Notes under the pieces: generated by a model
The model's input: only the letters and a program-made list of their open reading frames with translations
What the model was told of the DNA's origin: nothing
Database searches by the model: none
Part shown: positions 56,290-64,000 of the stretch, piece by piece
Layout of the letters: each line of letters begins with the position of its first letter
Numbering within the stretch: the first letter of the stretch is position 1
Position numbers and translations under genes: made by a program
Source: Podocnemis expansa
Taxonomy: Eukaryota; Chordata; Testudines; Podocnemididae
Direction of reading: 5' to 3'
Length of the DNA stretch: 64,000 nt
NCBI GenBank assembly: GCA_007922195.1
Contig: ML681981.1
Coordinates: forward strand, 9,861,369 to 9,925,368

Positions 56290-57559
56290 AGATATAAATG
56301 ATCAGTAAAGTTTAATAAAAGTATATGTAGCTAGTCAAGCCTGTTGTTTTGTTGTTTAAAACTGACAAAAAAGTTGTGGAGCAAATAATCACTCTGAAGT
56401 TCTATGACATGGTTTACTGTACATGCTTTTTTTTTTATACTCAGTAGAAGCTCTGGGAAATGAAGGTTATAAATTCTACTTTTATACCTATCCCCATGGT
56501 ATCTAAACAACTTCCACAGGTGCTTTGAGGAGAGAGATGGGTTAAAGTTCTTAACTATAAATCTGCAAGCTGAGGCAGCGTTAGAATTGTACAGTTTTGA
56601 CTAAGTATAAAATATCTCAAAACAGTTTGTTATTATAGGATTCTGACACCAGAGGCAATACACGATTGAAATGAAACTTACTCCCATTCCCAAATGTACA
56701 TTAAGTATTCTTTATAGTGGAAATCTTGAGTTCCATAATTGCAGAAATTATTTTGCTTTCACATGGTACAATCTTGTTTATGCAGAATTCCATCCTAGAA
56801 GTTAGATATGTTAAAACAGTGTGATAACAGTGGTGTTCCTGTTTTAGCGTAGCTTATAATTCACAACTGTATAGCTAGGTTAAAGTCTTCTTAGCTTCTG
56901 AATAATTTATTTGCTGTCATGGCATTTTATGGGTGAAAGCTGGAATTAAATAATTTGATTCTCTGTTTTTTCCCTGTGCTTTATGAGTGGTTGCGATAGA
57001 GTGCAATGCAAACCCATTAGGGCCTATGCAACCCCTGCTTTCCAACCTTTGGTGCCTTACAATGCCTTGCTTCAGTAGTTCTCATTGGGAGCGTAGCCAG
57101 GGCCTACCCACTTGGGGATGAGGCCTGCCCATCACAGTGCCCAGGAGAGGCACAAACTTTGCCACAACACAGCTACTGGCTGACCCTGCAGCCACAATAG
57201 TGAAGTTTACACCATTGCTGGGCACTGCAGTGAGTGCCCCTCATCTCACAGCCTCTGCCACTCTGTCTTCCTCACACAGCTCCACTTGCTAAGTAACAAG
57301 TAAGCAACTGGAGCATCTTAGGCCCATGGCCAGGCCCATCCTGCAGGCTCAGGGCCCAACCAGAAAATGGGAGCTGTCTACAGCCTTGATTCCCACCTTG
57401 GCTGCTCACAGTATGCAAGCCACACCCCAAGAGTCTGTGTGTAACTGCAGCATTCCAGCCACACTTGGGTAATACTCTGGCTTTTACTAGCCTTGGCTAC
57501 TTCTTCAGGGTAACCCAATGCACTCAGAGTCTCACATTTTCCCCCAGAAATGTGTGTCC
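56290..57559. other. Non-coding stretch, GC-richer right half
   Basis: 56290-57000 is AT-rich unique sequence. 57000-57559 is richer in GC and may hold an unrecognised repeat (GCCAGGGCCTACCCACTTGG near 57112). No frame or termini could be supported. Confidence 0.45.
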
Positions 57560-58960
57560 TGTACTGCCCAACCCTCTCCTGGGCGGTATGAATATATTAA
57601 GTCCACTATTCCTGTAAAGGAATAATATACACTACCGTTGTTACCTTAAGTAGAGTTACCCAGACACTTAAATTTAAATGGACTGGATTAGATAAAACAA
57701 TAAATCAAGTTTATCAATTGCAAAGTCAGTACAGGGAGGCATAAGAGTCAAAAAGTGGTTACAAGAAAATAAAGCAAAAAAATCGTTTTCTAGTGTCCAG
57801 TTAACTAACTATATTGAATTCTTAGCAAAGTTTCTCACCACATGCATAGGATTTCCGCCTTTCCTGGTGATAACCAGACTCCCAAGACCCTGCATCCTGC
57901 TCCAACACATCCCTCCCAAAGTCATGTCCCTCCGTCACATCTTCCCTCAAGGGCAAGGCCCTTCCCCCACTGCTCACTCCTCTTCTCTCCTCCTCCCATC
58001 ACTCTCTGGATCATTTCAAGAAGCCTGCCTGCAAGTAGGAGGTAGCTCCAGCTGAATAGGGGGAGCATGTGTACATGACCCAGACCTAGTACTTCCCCTC
58101 ACCCCAAGATAACTGCACTTTTTGTTCAAGTGCTATTTAGGATTCTCAAGTCCTCAAAAACCAGGCACCTGACAACCCTAAATGGCACCTGGATGCAGAA
58201 ATGAAAAAACAAACTGGCCAGGTAAAACCAGATGGTTGGCAAACATGTCAGTGATGATGTAGGTTACTTGGTCCTGCTTCAGTGCAAGGGGCTCAACTTG
58301 ATGACTTCTCGAGTTTTCTTCAAGCCTTATTTCTACTACTATGAACCAGAACACCATTGTGCTATCTACTGTATAAAAAGAACCACATGCATGCTTCCAG
58401 TGGTGTTACTGACCAGATTTTCAGGTCAGGACCCCTCCCTGAGAGTCCAATGGCTGTTTCCTTTATCTCAGAAGCAGAGAATGAGATGGTCAGGGAGAAA
58501 GAATGGTGTTTGCTCCTCCTTTTTGTAATGTCACTCCATCTTTGAAAAATATTTCCAGCTGTGAATCAGGAGACTGGAAGTCTGGTATGGGAAAGAGATC
58601 TCATGATGTTTCTTTGCCAAGGTGCAGATCTCTTCATTTCTATGGGCTTTCTTACCAAAGAATAGCCACTTAACAAGTGATAGCCTCTCAGCTTTGTTGA
58701 CTCTTGGCTGGAGTGTTATCTTGTCCTTTGTCTTTAAGAAACTGGTTTGGCCACTTCCCAGGCTTACTGGGAAACACATTTCAGTCATGATTTCAGCTTA
58801 TATCCATAACTTTATGCCTAATGTTGCTACATTAATTTAACCATGATAACAGTGATCAGCAAGCTACTGAGTTTTAAAATAACACCTTGCCAGACATGCC
58901 TTGTACAAAGATTATTATAATAATGTGTAGGGTGTGATTAGAAGGGTTCTTTCTGTCACA
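57560..58960. repeat. Probable unassigned reptile interspersed repeat
   Basis: Two blocks, AACAATAAATCAAGTTTATC near 57700-57830 with AGCAAAGTTTCTCACCACATGC, and near 58880-58950 CCTTGTACAAAGATTATTATAATAATGTG, recall a long repeat in other turtle intergenic sequences. Neither ends nor coding sequence were identified, and the call rests on memory. Confidence 0.35.
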
Positions 58961-60382
58961 GTGACCATCATGAGTTCTTTCTTGTCTAGCACTCTGCTTA
59001 CTAGGTTATATTTGTGTAGTTCTTTTGTGAAGCTAGTTAACAAATCTGGAACCACAGACTGACAACCTCTAAATTGAGTTTATGAAATACACAAAGTGCT
59101 TTCACATGCAAATATTTTGTAATTTCTATTTTTAATGATCTTGTGAATAGCATATTTTTTCAGAAGCAATTGCTTGCCTGTTCTGGTATAAGAGTAAATA
59201 GGGAACCAAGTTATGGTGTAAGGTATAGTTCACCTCAGTTTCAGTCATATAAATGAAGTTGACAAAAATATCAGATAGTTATGTGATAACATTTTTATTA
59301 GTATTTAGTTTTAGAGAAGACAAATCACAAGGAAGACATCAAATTAGCTCTGTTTGTTGTTTATTTTGAATTAATAGTTTAAATAATCCTTCTCTAATAT
59401 AGTTTTTATAACTATACCATTTTAAATGGAAGAACTTTTCTTTCTCTGATTTGGCTTTTTAAAATGTAAAATATGTTGGATCAGATGTTTGCTTCACCGT
59501 ATAATAAAGCATTCTGCTTTTCCTTAGGAATTGTTCAAACATGTTTTCTGAGCAACTTCAAAATATTGTATTTCATTTTGGTAGAGTATAAGTAATTTGT
59601 GTTGAGCTACAGTACCCTAGAAGTGGTCTTCCGTAATCAAAAAGAATAACAGTTCTGATTACCAATATATAAAGCTCTTGCTCCAGAGAGGTAACTAAAA
59701 ACTGGGCATTTTGAACCAGTAGATTCTATATTCTCATTTGCTCCTATCTTGTGACTCTTCTCCAATATTGAAAAAGGAGCATATATGACAGCAGCACATA
59801 GTCATTATTTAGTGTAATGTCAACAATCATTCAGTTGAAATATGTAAAGATTAATACTAGAAACTTGCAATCATTCATATTGTTCCTTGCCTGTATATCA
59901 AAATGAAATCTTCTAAAGCTGAATTATCACAATAGTGCTAGTTGCTGACAAACACAATTCAAGTGTTGTAACGACCTCTGTATGTTACAGGCAAGGATTT
60001 CCTTCACACTTGTGAATTATGGGGGAAAGGGTTGCAGATTATTTGACTTTCATTCTGTTTATCACACTAGAATAGAAAAGGCTGGACAAGGAGTGGGGCT
60101 TAAACTGCTCATTCCTATTCACTTAGTCACATAGCTAGTTTCTAATGCTAAAATATTAATCTCAATAGTTCTTTTTTAATACAGGCATATTTCTCTGATA
60201 TAGCCTTAAAAATATGTCAATTTCACCTTGAATTAATACAAAGATTTTCTCGGTATTTCTAATATTCCCTATAAAGAATGCTTAGGGACCACCATAAGCA
60301 CTGATGTACAAATTATTTAGTTAACTAAAGCAACTGCTCTTAAACTTTCTCAGAGAGTGGATCATATTTTTTGTAAAAGGGT

Positions 60383-60418
<36 letters not shown>

Positions 60419-60595
60419 AACACCTGAAAATTTTCAAGTTTTGGACAGGAAAGTAGGTTTTCAATTCTCTGATTTGAAAAAAAAAAAAAGTGAAGCAGGT
60501 ACATTCCACACAAAAATTTTTGTTTAATTGAAAAACCCAATTTCAATCAGAAAGCTGTTTTAACAGAATAATTTTGACCAGCCCTAGTGGCCATG
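58961..60595. other. AT-rich non-coding stretch
   Basis: I see no gene. At 60500-60588 an A-rich tract ends AATTTTGACCAGCCCTAG, the usual right end of a small hAT-like MITE, with no matching left end. Confidence 0.45.
60389..60414. repeat. (GA)n microsatellite
   Basis: About thirteen uninterrupted GA units. Confidence 0.95.
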
Positions 60596-60599
60596 CAGC

Positions 60600-61330
60600 A
60601 TCCACGTGGCACTTCAGTTTGGGATCATTCCTGTGCCATCAGATGTCTCATAGGATCATGAACAAAGTTCTGCAATCCTGTCTATCCTGAGATGCACTTT
60701 GCAAGTACTCTGTGTTGTTCATCATTAAGTTCCATATGTTTTCCCTTTCTAAATAATGTTTAATAAAAGGATTCTTTGGGTTAGACCCCTTTGCTTGTTC
60801 ATCCAGTTGCCCAGTGGCATACTTCCCATGGCTGAATCTCTGGCTTCATCTTTAACATACATCCCTGATATTGCTGTTGTGTTTTTTGAGTAATTTTAGA
60901 AAGATGGGATTGTTGAACTCTTTGACAATATCTTAGCATATCTTATCAATTGATTTCATTTAATGCCTAGCATTTTTCAAAGACATTGATATGTTTGACT
61001 GTACCTTTGGTAACTTTCAAGTTTCCACATCCATAGATGAAGATGAAAATAACATTTCACATCAAGATTTGCAGTTTGGTCATTTAATTGTAGATTTGTT
61101 GATGACCAAATCTTGCTTTAGTTACCTTTTTACCGGCTGGTGGCAGGATTTCCTTCTGGATGTTCACGTTGGCTTGCAAGTTACTGGTAAGGTACACGAA
61201 TTGACTCACTTCTTTTCCTTCTAAGGTAATGTTTGAGTTGGGAGTTGTTGGGGTTTCCTTAGATTTAGTCTTTCATAACTGATTATTAGCCCCATCTTTC
61301 TTGCAATGTTAGACAGTGTTTCTCACAGAC
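60600..61330 (-). pseudogene. C-terminal remnant of a non-CR1 LINE polymerase
   Basis: Read on the - strand from 61320: SNIARKMGLIISYERLNLR, then QFVYLTSNLQANVNIQKEIL (about 61210-61150), then KVTKARFG and IFIYGCGNL. This matches, in order, the A-x-x-x-G-L-x-I, F-x-YLGS-x-L-x-x-x-x-NIQKEI, and L-x-YGCETW blocks at the C-terminus of many LINE reverse transcriptases outside the CR1 clade. Frameshifts occur throughout. The clade is not assigned. Confidence 0.5.
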
Positions 61331-62861
61331 TATTGTTTAAATACCTCTGATGTAAGCCAATTGACAAGTTTTTAAGAGTGTCACTGTTCTTCAAAATATC
61401 ACATGAAGAGTAATTGAGTAATATACAGAGAGACATTTCCAGGACAAAGTTTTATATGTTTATATAAATATTGCAAAAAGGATTCTCCTTTACTGATCTA
61501 CTGTTTACAAGGGGAAAAAACAGATCTGCTTCTATCTGCGATTAAATACTGACTGAAATACACTGAAGTAAGACATAATGTCATAAGGGTCTAGAGAAAA
61601 ATATTGGTTCATCAGCAAAATTAAACAATAGAGAAAAAAGACTGTCCCATATTTCCTTAATATTATATCAATGACTACATGGAAATCCTTTAAAGAATAG
61701 CATTGATTTTTAATGCACAGGAAGAGTGGTCTCGCAGTAATGTGCCATTAAATCCAACTTCCAAATCAAAGATTCACTTAATGATTTTGACAAGATAGGA
61801 ACTGAAAACTTAGTGTGTGTACATTTGGTCTTAAGAAGACGTGCTCATGAATAAACAAAGACTTTTAAGGAAGTATGTGATATTATAAAACACTATCATA
61901 AATATAAAACTTAGTTTCTTTAAAGCTTTGGGGAATGCTAGTTTTCTAGTTTCTGAGTAGTAGTATTGTTTTTATTTAAGTACATTGTATAACTTCAATG
62001 TATCTTTTGAAACAAAAGTTTGTTTCTATATATATATGATGCATAATAAGTATTTACTTGGATTATCCTTACATTATGACAATAAGCAGTAAACCAAGGA
62101 TCCTCTCCTGCAAAAGTTTACATGAGTAATCTGTAGTTGGACAAGAATAGACAAGGCTAGAATAAAGTTGGAAACTGTACATAAGATATTTTACAAGGAA
62201 TCTGCAGTGTTTATACAAATAAAATTGCATTAGAACTCTATATATTTTCAAGACAGTGAGCTCCTGTGTTCTTGCAAAGAGCTAGCAGACTATTACAAAT
62301 CTTTTTGTTATTTGCAGGCAGAATTATCTTGTCATGATGTATATTTATTAAAAGCATAAGATGCTTTTAGTTATCAGAAACTAATTTATTAATAAACTAA
62401 AACACATTAAAACAAGTAACTCTTAACATATAGTCTTTGTTCCAAGTCTACTTTTCCACTTCTGTGCATATACACATACTGAGGCTGGCAGAATAATTTG
62501 AAGTATACTATTGTACAATATGAAGACTTTACAGTTTGTGCAATGGTATTGCATCTCTAAAACTTTTGAACAGTGACCTTGTCCTCTTAATTGCCTGTGA
62601 AATGACTAGAATGTTTCTGATATTTTATTTTTCTTTTTAATTAGAATGAGGGTGTTAAATATATTGCATCCTAGGAGTTACTATACAAGACTTGAACATA
62701 TACTTTTTCCATCAGGATATCTGTATGGTCCTGATACTGCTGAGTGCCCGCTACTTCCATTAACTAACTGAGGGTGCCGAGCACTTTCCATTATCAAGGA
62801 ATAAACATTACCAAAATATTTTCTTGAATTACATAACAAACTGCCCACTCATTATACATCC
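61331..62861. other. AT-rich non-coding stretch
   Basis: I see no gene or bounded repeat. A short TA run lies near 62029-62038. Confidence 0.5.
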
Positions 62862-63037
62862 CTGAATATATTTTCCTCCCATTCTGTAAGTTCCTCCATC
62901 TTCAAAACATCTGATGAAGTGGGATTTTTCTCCTGTGAAAGCTCATGTGATAAATAAATTTGTTAGTCTTTAAGTGCCACAGGACTCCTTGCTTGTTTTG
63001 CTGAACTACATTAACACAGCTAACCCTTTGGAACGTG
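62862..63037 (+). mobile_element. PLE tail, + orientation
   Basis: It runs from the 3' untranslated region (ATTTTCCTCCCATTCTGTAAG) through the ribozyme core to CTTTAAGTGCCACAGGACTCC and the full end GCTAACCCTTTGGAAC. Flanks CCACTCATTATACA and CCATTCATTGTGTG may be an eroded target duplication. Confidence 0.8.
62911..62940 (+). ncRNA. Hammerhead-like core in PLE tail
   Basis: CTGATGA (62911-62917), an extra A, stem II GTGGGA with TCCTGT (two pairs weakened) and GAAA (62937-62940). GCTCATGTGATAAATAAA follows, without U-H. Confidence 0.6.
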
Positions 63038-63770
63038 TCCATTCATTGTGTGTCGTCCCCCCCCCCCCCAAAGTCCCCTCCCACCTTTTTCCATAAGAAG
63101 GATTTTTTTCTCTTTGGAGAATATGTTTCTCCCATTTCTAAGCTCTTTTCTCTCAATGGGAGTTTATATCTTTGAATGTTTAAAGTTTGAAAGCATTTTC
63201 AGTTGCTTTTGAAAAGAGTTTCATAGTTATTTTATAAAGCTTGTCATTTACTCCAAATTTGTGCCCCCAAAATAAAACTGTAAAGTTGTAAGAACCTTTT
63301 TGACCTATGTACTTATCTGTTCCTTATTTTGTGGCTGATTTCAAACTAATGCTTAAAAAATATAAAGTTAAAATTCTTTAATGAGGGTATAACTGTGTAC
63401 TGCTTCAAATGGAGGCTGCAGGAATTGTCAGAGGGATCAGTTTAGCTAGCAAACCCAAACCTGAGCAAAAGCTTCTTTAATCTCTCAGTTTGACACATGC
63501 CTTTATCCCATCCCTTGAAGGATCTTCTTCAGGGTCACAAAGAAGCTCCATGCACTTAAATCTCAGCAATACGCCTTCCTGATAGTCTTTGACTGAAAAA
63601 CGTGCAGTTTTTTTTCTCCAGGAATCTCTGTGTGAAGCTTTCTGCATAATTAGTCTAAATACTATGATTTGCTTCTCTTTACCTCCCTGTGAAAAGTGGT
63701 GACAGAATCATTCCCTGAATTGATGAAGACAACATGAATTTTCTTAGATACCCATGTATTTTGTAAAGTT
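63038..63770. other. AT-rich non-coding stretch
   Basis: A run of ten or more C lies at about 63058-63069. No gene was recognised. Confidence 0.5.
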
Positions 63771-63771
63771 C

Positions 63772-64000
63772 CCAAGGGGTAGCCATGTTAGTCAAGTTCA
63801 GTAAAACAAACAAGGAGTCCTGTGACATTTAAAGACTACTAAATTTATTTATTGCATTAGCTTTTGTGGGAGAAAATCCCTCTTTGTCGGATGCTTTGAA
63901 GATGGGGGAACTTACAGCATGGGAGGAAATAAATGCAGGGAAGTGTAAGTCAAGGGAATAGGTCACACTGTAGCAGCAAATCAAAATAGTTGTAAAGATT
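63772..64000 (-). mobile_element. PLE 3' end, - orientation, continues beyond window
   Basis: The 3' terminus is at 63772 (CCCAAGGGGTAGCCATGTTAGTC on + strand), followed by the ribozyme region (63860-63895) and 3' untranslated sequence (GAGGAAATAAATGCAGGG, AGGTCACACTGTAGCAGC). A GIY-YIG gene would be expected to the right of 64000. Ribozyme boxes are mutated on the - strand: CCGACAA for CTGANGA and CAAAA for CGAAA, with GAGGGA/TCTCCCAC stem II. Confidence 0.8.

Overview
The window looks like non-coding vertebrate nuclear DNA from a reptile, most likely a turtle. It is AT-rich, has no recognisable host exon, CpG-island promoter or structural RNA gene, and is packed with decayed transposable elements. 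The turtle assignment rests on the mix: long CR1 LINEs, a DIRS element, a chromodomain-type Ty3/Gypsy element, hAT-like MITEs and many Penelope-like element (PLE) tails ending in a motif read as GGCTACCCCTTTGGAAC. Birds and mammals lack such PLE loads. I saw no copy of the tRNA-Lys-derived SINE typical of cryptodiran turtles, so a side-necked turtle or another reptile stays possible.

Layout. 1-1850: AT-rich sequence with two short tandem duplications. 1850-4672: a long, broken CR1 LINE on the + strand. 4.7-19.2 kb: mostly unique AT-rich DNA with PLE tails, a hAT MITE with 8-bp target duplications nested in a larger hAT-like element, and a 423-bp fold-back transposon (16043-16465). 19.2-23.4 kb: a Ty3/Gypsy element with diverged LTR remnants, gag, RNase H and integrase remnants, most of the reverse transcriptase lost, and a palindromic PLE unit inserted in its integrase. 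23.4-39.7 kb: largely featureless, with PLE tails at 24.0, 27.8, 28.5 and 36.0 kb. 39.7-43.2 kb: a DIRS element (gag zinc motif, gag, RT) fused to a CR1 fragment on the - strand (43.2-44.25 kb). 44.5-51.9 kb: palindromic PLE units, hAT elements and a GC-rich block. 53.5-56.3 kb: two PLE copies in the same orientation on the - strand, with GIY-YIG endonuclease and RT remnants. 57.5-61.3 kb: an unassigned repeat and a fragment of another LINE. 62.9-64 kb: two more PLE tails, the last running off the window.

The most interesting signal is in the PLE tails. They carry a hammerhead-ribozyme core: CTGANGA, a hairpin such as GTGGGA/TCCCAC, then GAAA. It lies on the sense strand, downstream of the GIY-YIG gene. 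Two PLE families show the core, both with an extra A before stem II. In the main family the U-H cleavage dinucleotide expected after stem III is missing in every copy I could read and is replaced by an A-rich AATAAA-type stretch. Several short units are head-to-head dimers whose arms meet at or very near the ribozyme core, and two have clear 12-14 bp target-site duplications. They look like mobilised palindromic PLE derivatives. Hammerheads in PLEs are established knowledge; the loss of the cleavage site and the palindromic units deserve a second look.
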